From: Sandaracinaceae bacterium
GTDB lineage: Bacteria > Myxococcota_A > Polyangia > Polyangiales > Sandaracinaceae
DNA length: 64,000 nucleotides
NCBI GenBank assembly: GCA_040218145.1
Contig: JAVJQK010000102.1
Span: 1-64,000 of the forward strand
Direction: 5' to 3'
The first letter of the stretch is position 1, and every line of letters begins with the position of its first letter. The translations under genes were made by a program, and so were the position numbers. The notes beneath the pieces are model-generated. The model was given only the letters and a program-made list of their open reading frames with translations, was not told where the DNA came from and ran no database searches. Shown in pieces: positions 1-8,868 of the stretch.

Positions 1-131
1 GACCTAGGTCGCGGGTTCCCGGCGGCGGTACGAATCCCTCCCGGGTCCTCGAAGAACTGGGGGCCCTAGGTACTCACCGCCGGGAGCTCGCTGGGCCAGG
101 CCAACAACCTGACCGTCCAGCAAGTGTACAG
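1..131. other. Unassigned intergenic sequence at window edge
   Basis: I see no convincing coding region, RNA gene or promoter here. It precedes the repeat element that follows the ABC ATPase gene on the minus strand. Any gene it belongs to lies outside the window. Confidence 0.4.
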
Positions 132-136
132 GGGGC

Positions 137-185
137 CCCATTGGCGCTTTGCCCAATGGGGGGAGGGCCTGCGTTCAGGCCCTCC
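137..185. repeat. 49 bp direct repeat, unit 1
   Basis: The 49 bp at 137-185 recurs exactly at 308-356. It contains two inverted repeats, CCATTGG/CCAATGG and GGAGGGCCT/AGGCCCTCC, so the transcript could form two adjacent hairpins. A shortened version lies at 371-401. Confidence 0.85.
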
Positions 186-307
186 AAGCAGACAAGGCGG
201 CCAGCTTTCGCGACGCGAAAGCGCGAGCCGCTGGGCACCCCGCGCCCCGCGCTGGGGTCGGCGACAGCCCGCGGGGAGCGCGCGACCCGCCGTAGTCGGG
301 AGGGGGG

Positions 308-356
308 CCCATTGGCGCTTTGCCCAATGGGGGGAGGGCCTGCGTTCAGGCCCTCC
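308..356. repeat. 49 bp direct repeat, unit 2
   Basis: Exact second copy of 137-185, 171 bp further on. A third, internally deleted version at 371-401 keeps the outer ends but lacks the middle CCAATGG arm. This suggests duplication and deletion within the element. Confidence 0.85.
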
Positions 357-408
357 GAAGAAAGAAAGCGGGCCCCATTGGGGCCTGCGTCCAGGCCCTC
401 CAGAAAAC

Positions 409-1326
409 TCAGTGCCCCGCGTCCGCCAGCGTCTTGAGGAAGGCGCGCTCGAGCGTCTGGACCAGCGGCGCGAGGTGGCGCAGCTGGTGGCCGCCGTCGA
501 GCGCGAGCTTCAGCACGTACGTCGCGTCCTGCTCCTTCGGGACCTTCACCTCGAGGGTGGAGCCCGAACGCTCGACGATGCACGAGCCGAGCTCGAGGGT
601 CTTCTTCAGCTTCTTGAGGCTGCCCTTCGCGCGGACCTCGTAGACGTTCTGGTCGGGGCGGACGAGGGGCTCGATGTCGCCCGAGTAGAGGACCTCGCCG
701 CCCGCGATGACCAGGACCTGGTCGCACGTCTTCTCGACGTCCGGGAGGATGTGCGTCGACAGGAGCACGCTGGCGCCGGTGCGGGCCGGGATGTCGAGGA
801 TGAGCGCGAGCATCTCCTCGCGGCCGCGCGGGTCGAGGCCGCTCGTGGGCTCGTCGAGCAGCAGCAGCTTGGGGTCGCCGACGAGCGCCTGCGCGAGGCG
901 TGCGCGCTGCCGCATGCCGGTGGAGAAGGAGCCGAGGCGGCGGTAGCGCGCCTCGCCGAGCCCGACGTAGTGCAGCACCTGGTGCGAGCGCGCGATCGCC
1001 TCCGCCCTCGGGAGGCCGCAGAGCTCGGCCGCGAGGGTGGTGAACTGGAGCGCGGTCAGCTCGGGCAGGACCGAGTCGCCCTCGGGCATGTAGCCGACCA
1101 GCGCGCGCACGCCGAAGGGGTCGCGCGTGACGTCCTTGTCGAAGACCTTCACCGTGCCGTGGTCGTGCTGGACCAGGCCGAGCAGGGTCTTGAGGAGCGT
1201 GCTCTTGCCCGCGCCGTTGGGCCCGAGCAGGCCGATGCGACCCGGCTCCACGCTCAGGTCGATGTCCTTCAGCGCACGGAGCTCGCCGTACCGCTTCTCG
1301 ACTCCCGTCAGCTCGAACAGCGCCAC
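409..1326 (-). CDS. ABC transporter ATP-binding protein
   Basis: Nucleotide-binding subunit of an ABC exporter, about 305 aa. Walker A GPNGAGKS lies at about residues 35-42, Walker B LLLLDE at about 154-159 followed by the D-loop SGLD, and the switch histidine at about 192. The signature motif reads FSTGMRQR rather than LSGGQ. This form is common in ABC-2-type and gliding or multidrug ATPases, often with a C-terminal regulatory extension like the one here (about 220-305). I chose the GTG at 1326 because homology begins there; a TTG at 1362 is possible. It lies 37 bp or less downstream of the REC-GGDEF gene on the same strand. The permease is not in the window, so the substrate is unknown. Confidence 0.9.
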   Translation of the reverse strand: MALFELTGVEKRYGELRALKDIDLSVEPGRIGLLGPNGAGKSTLLKTLLGLVQHDHGTVKVFDKDVTRDPFGVRALVGYMPEGDSVLPELTALQFTTLAAELCGLPRAEAIARSHQVLHYVGLGEARYRRLGSFSTGMRQRARLAQALVGDPKLLLLDEPTSGLDPRGREEMLALILDIPARTGASVLLSTHILPDVEKTCDQVLVIAGGEVLYSGDIEPLVRPDQNVYEVRAKGSLKKLKKTLELGSCIVERSGSTLEVKVPKEQDATYVLKLALDGGHQLRHLAPLVQTLERAFLKTLADAGH

Positions 1327-1363
1327 GGCGCGCACGCTACGATGCCCGCTGGGGCCGAGCAAG

Positions 1364-2332
1364 TCAGTCGGGCGTGTAGATGTAGGCCGGGTCCTGGAAG
1401 ACGCAGATGCGGTTCCGGCCCGCCTCTTTCGCGCGATAGAGCGCGCGATCGGCCGCCTTCACGAGGCCGTCTCGGCTCGTGACCCCGCGGCTCGGGTAGA
1501 GCGCGACGCCGAGCGAGACGTGAATGGGCTCGGTCCGGCCCTCGACGGTCTCGAAGGGCCGCGAGCCGATCGAGCGCCACACGCGGTCGGCCACGGTGAG
1601 CGCGCCCGCGAGGTGGGTGCTCGGCAGCACGAGCAGGAACTCCTCGCCGCCGTAGCGCGCCACGACGTCGACCTCGCGGACCGCTTCGGTGAGCCGGTGC
1701 GCGACGAGCTGCAGCACGCGGTCGCCCACGTCGTGCCCGAAGCGATCGTTGAAGCTCTTGAAGTGGTCGATGTCCAGCATCGCGCAGCTGAGCGGCTCGC
1801 GATAACGCTCGGCGCGCTTGAACTCCTCGTTGAGCCGCGACTGGAGGTACCGGTAGTTGTAGAGGCCCGTCAGCTCGTCGCGGATGGCGAGCTTCTCGAG
1901 GCGATCGCGCGCCTCGTTCACGTCGTCGTGCATCTGCTTGATGCGGACCATGTTGGAGACGCGGGCGAGCAGCTCGCGCTCGTCGAAGGGCTTGCAGATG
2001 TAGTCGTCGGCGCCGATGCGCAGCCCCTCGACGCGGCTGTCGGTGTCGGTGCGCGCGGTCAGGAGCATCACGGGCAGGAAGCCGCCGTGGCGCTGAGGGT
2101 TGGCTTTCAGCGTGCGACACGCGTCGATGCCGCTCAGCCCGCCCTCCATGACCACGTCCAGGAGCGCGAGCTTCACGCCGGGCTTGCGGCACTCCTCGAG
2201 GGCGCGCTGGCCGCTGTCGACCGCGAGGACCTCGAAGCCGTTGCCGCGCAGCAAGCCCGCCACGTACTCACGGGTCACGCGGTCGTCGTCCGCGACGACG
2301 ATCTTCGCGGCCTTGGGTGAGTCGGACTGCAT
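1364..2332 (-). CDS. Response regulator with GGDEF domain (diguanylate cyclase)
   Basis: A 322 aa protein that probably makes the second messenger c-di-GMP when phosphorylated. An N-terminal receiver domain (about 8-130) has the acidic pocket at D15-D17, the phospho-acceptor D59 and the conserved lysine K114 in CKPFD. A GGDEF domain (about 145-310) has the active-site motif GGEEF at 228-232. The inhibitory I-site RxxD (R219-D222) sits exactly five residues before it, so product inhibition is expected. The architecture resembles a single-receiver PleD. No cognate histidine kinase gene is in the window. Its stop codon lies next to the start of the ABC ATPase gene, suggesting co-transcription. 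Confidence 0.93.
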   Translation of the reverse strand: MQSDSPKAAKIVVADDDRVTREYVAGLLRGNGFEVLAVDSGQRALEECRKPGVKLALLDVVMEGGLSGIDACRTLKANPQRHGGFLPVMLLTARTDTDSRVEGLRIGADDYICKPFDERELLARVSNMVRIKQMHDDVNEARDRLEKLAIRDELTGLYNYRYLQSRLNEEFKRAERYREPLSCAMLDIDHFKSFNDRFGHDVGDRVLQLVAHRLTEAVREVDVVARYGGEEFLLVLPSTHLAGALTVADRVWRSIGSRPFETVEGRTEPIHVSLGVALYPSRGVTSRDGLVKAADRALYRAKEAGRNRICVFQDPAYIYTPD

Positions 2333-2421
2333 TCCCCCCGCATTCTACGAGGCGGGTCGCCGGATGGCGAGCGGACAGCTCGCCAGTGAACGCGAGACGC
2401 AGACCGGGTACGCTCGCGGCG

Positions 2422-5214
2422 GTGAGCCTCCTCGACCGCGCGGCGCGCTTCATCGACGACGTCCTGCTCTTGCCAGAGGACGTGCGCGAGGTGATCGAGG
2501 TCGCCGAAGAGGCGCTCGAGGCGGGCGACGCCGAGCGCGCGGAGCGGCTGCTCCGCGAGGTGCTCGCCGACCGGCCGAGCCTGCTGCGGGCACGGCAGGG
2601 GCTCGCGATGGCCCTGGCCGCGCAGGGGGAGCTCGAAAAAGCGCGCTCGGTGCTGGCCGTGTCTCGCCAGCTGGATCCGGACGAGCCCGAGGTGGCGTTG
2701 CTCTCCGCGCGGCTCGCGCTCGAGGCCGGAGACGTCCCCGCGGCGGTCGAGGAGTCCCGCGACGCGGCGCGGCGCCTGGCGCGCGACGGAGGGCCCGCGT
2801 TCGCCGAGGCGTGCGCCGTGCGCGCGCGAGCCGAGCGGGCGAGGGGCCGGCCCGACCGGGCGGCGCGGGAGTTGCGAAAGGCGATCGCCGCCGATCCGGA
2901 GACCCCCATGCTCCGGGTGGAGCTGGCCGAGGCGCTCGCCGCCGCCAACCGGGGGAGCGCGGCCGCGGCCGCGGTGCGGGGGCTCGATCCGTCGGCGGTG
3001 GAGCCGTCGGTCGCGGGCCGGCTGGGCCTCGCGCTGCACGCCGCGGGGGAGGGGAGCCGGGCCGCCGCCTTGCTCACCAGGGCCGCGACGGCGGGGGACG
3101 CGGCCGCGTCTCGCGCGCTGGCGGAGCTCGCGCTCCAGGCGGGGGACGCGGAGAAGGCCGAGGGACACGCGCGCGTGGCCGTGGCGCGGGGCGGAGGCAG
3201 CGCGGCGCTGGCCGTTCTCGCCGACGTGCTCCGCGCGGAGGGGAGGCTCGGCGAGGCGTCGCAGGCGCTCTCGACCGCGGCGGAGGCGGAGGGGGGCGAC
3301 CCGGAGCTGCTGCGCCGCGCGATCCGGCTGACGCCGCTGAACGACGCGGCGGAGCTGTCCCGGCTCGCCGATCGTCTCGAGTCCATCGCGCCGGGCGACG
3401 AGGCCTCCAAGGCGGCCCGCGCCTGGGCCGAGCTCAGCCGGAACCACCCGGGCGCGGTGGCCCCCCTCGTCGCAGAGCTCAGCCACGAGCCGCGCCTCGC
3501 CATGGCCGCGGTGCGCCTCGCCATCGACACCGGCCGGGCGCAGGAGGCGCTCGAGCAACTCGACCGCGGGTGGATCTGGTCGGACGTCGACCTCCCGGCG
3601 GTGCGGGCCCTGCGCCGCGACGCGCTCCGGCACCTGTGGCGTGGGCCGACGGGAGAGGTGGATCTCGCGGCCGCCATCGACGAGGTCGCGCGCTTCGCCA
3701 ACGAGCAGCACCTCGACGAGGCGTATCGGAGGGCCGCGGCGCTCCGGGACGAGCTGGACCGGCCCCTGCTGCTGGCGATCCTCGGCGAGTTCAACGCGGG
3801 CAAGAGCACGCTGGTCAACGCGTTCGTCGGCGCGGACGTGGCGCCCACGGGCATCCTGCCCACGACGGCGACGCTGAACGTGCTCCGTGGCGGCGCCGAG
3901 CGGCGGGTGCGGGTGGTCTTGAAGGACGGGACGACGCGCGAGGGCGAGTACCCGCAGCTGCGCGAGATGCTCGAGGACGCCGAAGAGGGCGACGAGGCGG
4001 GTCAGCACGTCGATCGCGTCGAGATCGTGCTCCCCTCCGAGGTCCTCGAGCGGGTCTGGATCCTCGACACGCCCGGGAGCAACGCGCCGGTCCCGGAGCA
4101 CGAGGCGCTGGCCAAGGAGGCGCTCCGGCGGGCCGACGCCGCGCTCTGGATCTTCGACGCGGGCCAGGCCGGCAAGGCCACCGAGGGCAAGGTGCTCGGC
4201 GCGATCCGGGCGTCCCGCCGGCACGTCGTCGGCGCGGTCAACAAGGTCGATCGGCTCACGGACGAGCAGCTCGCGGAGGTGCGCGCGTCCCTGAAGACCG
4301 AGCTGCCCGACATCGGGGAGGTCGTGGCCCTGAGCGCCAAGAAGGCGCTGAAGGCGCGCCTCGCCGAGGACGAGGGGGCCTGGGAGGACAGCGGCTTCCC
4401 GCGGCTGCTCGAGCGGCTCGAGCACGACGTCTTCGGGCGCTCGCGCCAGCTGAAGCGGCGGGCGTGCGGCGGCCGGCTCCTCGCGCTCCTCGACGACGCG
4501 CTCGCCACCGAAGGGGACGCGGCGGCCCGGCACGCGGCGCAGGCCGAGGTGCTCGACGCCCTCGAGGAGCCGCTGCGGGCGGCCACCGCGCTCTTGCCGG
4601 ACGCGATCGACGAGGCGCTGAGCAGCCTCGAGCGGGCGCAGGAGCAGGCGTTCGTCGCCGCGGCCGAGGAGGTGCTCGCGTTCGTGCGGCCGCGGACGAA
4701 CCGCTTCGCCAAGCACGGCGCCGATCTCGAGGACCGCGCCTTCCTCGCCGAGGTGATCGAGCAGCGCCTGGGCGCGGCCACCGAGGCGTGTGAGGCCCGC
4801 CTGGTCTCCCGAACCCGCGGCATCCTCGCGAAGTCGGGCGCGGGGCTCGGGCTCGACGCCTCCGATCTGGATCGCCGGGTGCGGGCCGCGGTGGCTCCCT
4901 CGATGGCGCGCTTCAGCGGCTTTCAGAGCGGGATGCTCACGGGAGGGGCCCTGCGCCGCTTCTTCGAGGACGATCTTCCGCGGGCGGAGCTGGCGGTGGA
5001 GCCGCTCGCCGAGGCGCTCTCGGTGGCGCGGGCCCACCCGCGCGAGAGCCTGCGGCCGCATCTGCAGGAGGCGCTCGGTGACCTCGGGGGGGACCTCGAG
5101 CGGGTGCGGCAGGCGGCGATCGAGGCCTCGCGGGCGTCTCGTGAGCAGCTCCGGGACCGGGTCTACGAGCCGCTCCGCGCCCTCCGTGAAGTGCTCGAAG
5201 AGCTGGTCGATTGA
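2422..5214 (+). CDS. TPR-containing dynamin-like GTPase
   Basis: Large protein of about 930 aa. The N-terminal half (about 1-400) is Ala/Leu-rich helical sequence with tetratricopeptide-like repeats. A GTPase domain follows, with P-loop GEFNAGKS at about 455-462, switch/G3 DTPGSN near 549 and G4 NKVD near 607. The rest (about 650-930) is helical with hydrophobic stretches, as in the stalk and membrane-binding region of bacterial dynamin-like proteins. By family it would remodel or protect membranes; no partner can be read from the context. I placed the start at the GTG at 2422. An upstream in-frame start at 2317 would add 35 residues without obvious homology and would overlap the divergent neighbour. 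Confidence 0.8.
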   Translation: MSLLDRAARFIDDVLLLPEDVREVIEVAEEALEAGDAERAERLLREVLADRPSLLRARQGLAMALAAQGELEKARSVLAVSRQLDPDEPEVALLSARLALEAGDVPAAVEESRDAARRLARDGGPAFAEACAVRARAERARGRPDRAARELRKAIAADPETPMLRVELAEALAAANRGSAAAAAVRGLDPSAVEPSVAGRLGLALHAAGEGSRAAALLTRAATAGDAAASRALAELALQAGDAEKAEGHARVAVARGGGSAALAVLADVLRAEGRLGEASQALSTAAEAEGGDPELLRRAIRLTPLNDAAELSRLADRLESIAPGDEASKAARAWAELSRNHPGAVAPLVAELSHEPRLAMAAVRLAIDTGRAQEALEQLDRGWIWSDVDLPAVRALRRDALRHLWRGPTGEVDLAAAIDEVARFANEQHLDEAYRRAAALRDELDRPLLLAILGEFNAGKSTLVNAFVGADVAPTGILPTTATLNVLRGGAERRVRVVLKDGTTREGEYPQLREMLEDAEEGDEAGQHVDRVEIVLPSEVLERVWILDTPGSNAPVPEHEALAKEALRRADAALWIFDAGQAGKATEGKVLGAIRASRRHVVGAVNKVDRLTDEQLAEVRASLKTELPDIGEVVALSAKKALKARLAEDEGAWEDSGFPRLLERLEHDVFGRSRQLKRRACGGRLLALLDDALATEGDAAARHAAQAEVLDALEEPLRAATALLPDAIDEALSSLERAQEQAFVAAAEEVLAFVRPRTNRFAKHGADLEDRAFLAEVIEQRLGAATEACEARLVSRTRGILAKSGAGLGLDASDLDRRVRAAVAPSMARFSGFQSGMLTGGALRRFFEDDLPRAELAVEPLAEALSVARAHPRESLRPHLQEALGDLGGDLERVRQAAIEASRASREQLRDRVYEPLRALREVLEELVD

Positions 5215-5269
5215 AGGTTCGCGCTCGCGATACCTCCGGTCGGGGCTAAGTTTTCCGCAGCACACGGGG

Positions 5270-5284
5270 TGGCACGCTGGCCGC
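5270..5284 (+). promoter_or_regulatory. Possible sigma-54 promoter upstream of rpoN
   Basis: TGGCAC at 5270-5275 gives a GG dinucleotide, 10 nt, then GC at 5283-5284. This is the spacing required at -24/-12. The -12 half (CCGC) departs from TTGC, so the call is weak. If real, rpoN would be autoregulated. Confidence 0.25.
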
Positions 5285-5320
5285 GCGGGCCAGGTCCAGG
5301 AGGCTGATATGCAATATCGG

Positions 5321-5349
5321 TTCCCAAGGGCGCCATCCCCCATTATACT
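5321..5349 (+). promoter_or_regulatory. Candidate sigma-70-type promoter of rpoN
   Basis: TTCCCA (5321-5326), a 17 bp spacer and TATACT (5344-5349) lie 63 bp upstream of the rpoN start. The -10 matches the consensus well in otherwise GC-rich sequence. Confidence 0.5.
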
Positions 5350-5411
5350 GGACCGGCGTCGCGCATCTCGAAACCCCCGGCGCGGCCCAATCCCCGAAAC
5401 CAGGAGACCCG

Positions 5412-6896
<1,485 letters not shown>

Positions 6897-6912
6897 CAGG
6901 AGGTCCCGTTCG

Positions 6913-7257
6913 ATGCAGATCAGCTTCACGTTCCGCAACGTCGAATCGTCCGACGCGGTCAAAGGCTACGCCCGAGAGAAGATCGCGAAGATGCAGAAGT
7001 ACCTCCGGACGCCGCTCGAGGCGGACGTGATCCTCTCCATCGAACGCCACCTGCACACGGTGGAGCTGTCGGTGCGAGCGGAGGGAGAGCGCTACGCCGC
7101 GACGGTGGAGTCCGAGGACATGTACGCGTCGATCGATCTCGTGGTCGACAAGGTCGACCGGCAGGTCCGCGACGCGAAGGACGAAGCCACCGCCCGCATG
7201 AAGCAGTCGGGCGGCGTCACGCAGCTGAGCGGGAAGCGCGGCGGCGTCCCTCGCTGA
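6913..7257 (+). CDS. hpf: Ribosome hibernation promoting factor (short HPF)
   Basis: A 114 aa protein of the HPF/RaiA family. It binds the decoding centre of the 30S subunit and stores ribosomes in an inactive state. The N-terminal beta-alpha-beta-beta-beta-alpha fold begins MQISFTFRNVESSDAVKGYA, and the usual VDKVDRQVRDAKD helix is present. There is no long C-terminal dimerisation domain, so this is the short form. The start ATG follows the strong ribosome binding site CAGGAGG. The gene is 16 bp downstream of rpoN, as in many proteobacteria, and is probably co-transcribed with it. Confidence 0.95.
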   Translation: MQISFTFRNVESSDAVKGYAREKIAKMQKYLRTPLEADVILSIERHLHTVELSVRAEGERYAATVESEDMYASIDLVVDKVDRQVRDAKDEATARMKQSGGVTQLSGKRGGVPR

Positions 7258-7373
7258 GGCGCGACTCCGACGGATGTTGAAAGCGCGGCGGTTCTGCGGT
7301 ACCCGCGGCGTGGGCGACGCATCGAGGCGTCGACCGCACGCCGCCTCCTCCACTCCGCCGCTGGAGCTCCCGA

Positions 7374-7844
7374 GTGCGCCTCAAAGGCATCCTGACCGTC
7401 GAGAGAGTCACCGTTCGGCTCGGCGCGACGACCAAGTCGGACGCGCTGGCCGAGCTCGCCGATCTCTTCGTGGAGGGGGTCAGCGACGTGGAGCTCGACC
7501 GGGACGAGGTCGTGCGTGTTTTCGAGGAGCGGGAGGCGCTCGCGAGCACGGGGGTCGGGAGCGGCGTCGCGATCCCACACGGGCGGCTGGCGTCGGTGCC
7601 CCGGCTCGTGGCCGCGGTGGGCGTGTCGGCCGCCGGGGTCGAGTTCGACGCGATCGACGGCCGGCCGGCGCACATCCTCGTGGCGGTGCTGGGCCCGGAG
7701 CGCCAGACGGGCGAGCACCTCAAGGCCCTCGCGCGCTTCTCGAAGCTGCTGCGCAACGGCGTGATCCGCCAGAAGCTGCTCGCGTCGTCGGACGCGAAGG
7801 CCGCGTACGATCTGCTGATCGAAGAGGACGAGCGCCGGAGCTGA
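7374..7844 (+). CDS. ptsN: PTS EIIA-Ntr-type protein
   Basis: A 156 aa EIIA domain of the fructose/nitrogen PTS family. The phospho-accepting histidine is H69 in VAIPHGR. No EIIB or EIIC domain is attached or nearby, so the role is regulatory: accepting phosphate from HPr and controlling other proteins. The gene starts with GTG (7374), about 115 bp after hpf. Together with hprK, ptsH and ptsI it forms a phosphorelay without sugar transport. It is convergent with hprK, with 16 bp between them. Confidence 0.93.
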   Translation: MRLKGILTVERVTVRLGATTKSDALAELADLFVEGVSDVELDRDEVVRVFEEREALASTGVGSGVAIPHGRLASVPRLVAAVGVSAAGVEFDAIDGRPAHILVAVLGPERQTGEHLKALARFSKLLRNGVIRQKLLASSDAKAAYDLLIEEDERRS

Positions 7845-7860
7845 CGAGGCGCGCAGCCTC

Positions 7861-8838
7861 TCAGCGCGCGTCGGGGTCCCGCAGGCCGAGCTGCCGTGAC
7901 AGGCGCCGGGCGAAGTCGCGGGCCGAGTGGTGGCCGGCCTCCTTCAGCAGCTCGTTGCGCGCCGCGACCTCGAGGATGACGCCCATGTCGCGGCCGGGGC
8001 GGACGGGGATCCGGAGCTTGGGCAGGTCGACCCCGAGGATCGTCTCGGTCAACTCGTCGAGCCCGAGCCGCTCGTACTCCTCCTCCTCGTTCCACGGGCA
8101 CAGCTCGGCCACGAGGTCGACCACCGCCTCGTCCCAGACGCTCGTGGCGCCGAAGAGATCGCGCACGTTGAGGATGCCCAGCCCGCGGATCTCGAGGTGG
8201 TGCTTCAGGAGCGGCGCGGGGGCGGCGGTGACCTGGTTGTTGGGGAGCCGCGTCAGGTGGACCTGGTCGTCGGCGACCAGCCGGTGTCCGCGCTCGACCA
8301 GGAAGAGCGCGCACTCGCTCTTGCCGATGCCGCTCGGGCCGAGCAGCAGGGTGCCGATGCCGTGCACCTCCACCATCACGCCGTGGCGCTGCTCCTTGGG
8401 CGCCAGGAGGCGGTCGAGCGCCTGATGAATGGCGGCGATGGTCGCGCTCGACCGGGGCTTGGAGACGATGAGCGGCGTGCTCGTCTCCGCGGCCTGGGCG
8501 GCCAGCGCGGGGAGCGGCTCCACCCCGCGCGTGACGATGACGCAGCTCAGCTCGAGCCCGAAGAAGCCGCGCACCCGCTCCAGGCACACGTCGCGGGGCA
8601 GGGTCTCGAGGAAGCTGATCTCGGTCTCGCCGAGGATCTGCACCCGGGTCGGCACGATGCCGTGGCTGTGCCCGGCGAGCACGAGGCCGGACTTCTGGAT
8701 CCGCGGGTGCTCGATCGGCCGGTCCAGCCCGCTCTCGCCCGCGACGACCGTTACGATCTCCCCCACGCCTTCGCGCGCGAGGAGCGAGCGCACGGTGGTC
8801 GGAGACGCGGGCGGCGGCAGGCTGTCGGCGGTGGCCAC
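7861..8838 (-). CDS. hprK: HPr kinase/phosphorylase
   Basis: A 325 aa bifunctional enzyme that phosphorylates and dephosphorylates HPr on Ser46. It has an N-terminal regulatory domain (about 1-135) and a C-terminal catalytic domain. The catalytic domain has the P-loop GPSGIGKS at 167-174, the acidic pair in VADD (190-191) and the family signature LEIRGLGILNVRDLFG (about 215-230). The target serine is present in the HPr encoded at 10994 (S46). In related genomes hprK often lies in line with ptsN and rapZ; here it is on the opposite strand. It diverges from the lipoprotein gene at 8869, with about 30 bp between the starts. Confidence 0.96.
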   Translation of the reverse strand: MATADSLPPPASPTTVRSLLAREGVGEIVTVVAGESGLDRPIEHPRIQKSGLVLAGHSHGIVPTRVQILGETEISFLETLPRDVCLERVRGFFGLELSCVIVTRGVEPLPALAAQAAETSTPLIVSKPRSSATIAAIHQALDRLLAPKEQRHGVMVEVHGIGTLLLGPSGIGKSECALFLVERGHRLVADDQVHLTRLPNNQVTAAPAPLLKHHLEIRGLGILNVRDLFGATSVWDEAVVDLVAELCPWNEEEEYERLGLDELTETILGVDLPKLRIPVRPGRDMGVILEVAARNELLKEAGHHSARDFARRLSRQLGLRDPDAR

Positions 8839-8868
8839 GCCCGCACGATAGCCTGCTACGACTCGGTT

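Larger units (their letters stand above)
132..402 (-). repeat. Dispersed intergenic element, copy A (inverted)
   Basis: Read on the minus strand, this begins about 6 nt after the stop codon of the ABC ATPase gene. It holds GC-rich hairpins (GGAGGGCCT paired with AGGCCCTCC, three times). A 36 bp block at 196-231 matches the element copies at 35439 and 60579 with one mismatch. That block contains the 19 bp hairpin at 204-222 (arms GCTTTCGC and GCGAAAGC). It also carries the GGGCCCCCC-type run seen in the other copies. No reading frame looks like a protein gene. It could act as a transcription terminator or 3' UTR element, or it could be a degenerate mobile repeat; the sequence does not decide. 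Confidence 0.75.

Noticed and set aside
132..402. Insertion sequence remnant
   Set aside because: No transposase fragment, terminal inverted repeats or target-site duplications could be identified.
2275..5343. Very long open frames on the strand opposite the GTPase gene (about 1000 codons)
   Set aside because: They arise from third-position GC bias opposite a real gene. The predicted proteins are Arg/Pro/Gly-rich with no family motifs.
5309..5411. Small upstream gene before rpoN (ATG after AGGAGG)
   Set aside because: The frame runs on into rpoN in another frame, and its codons show no coding character. It also overlaps the likely promoter.
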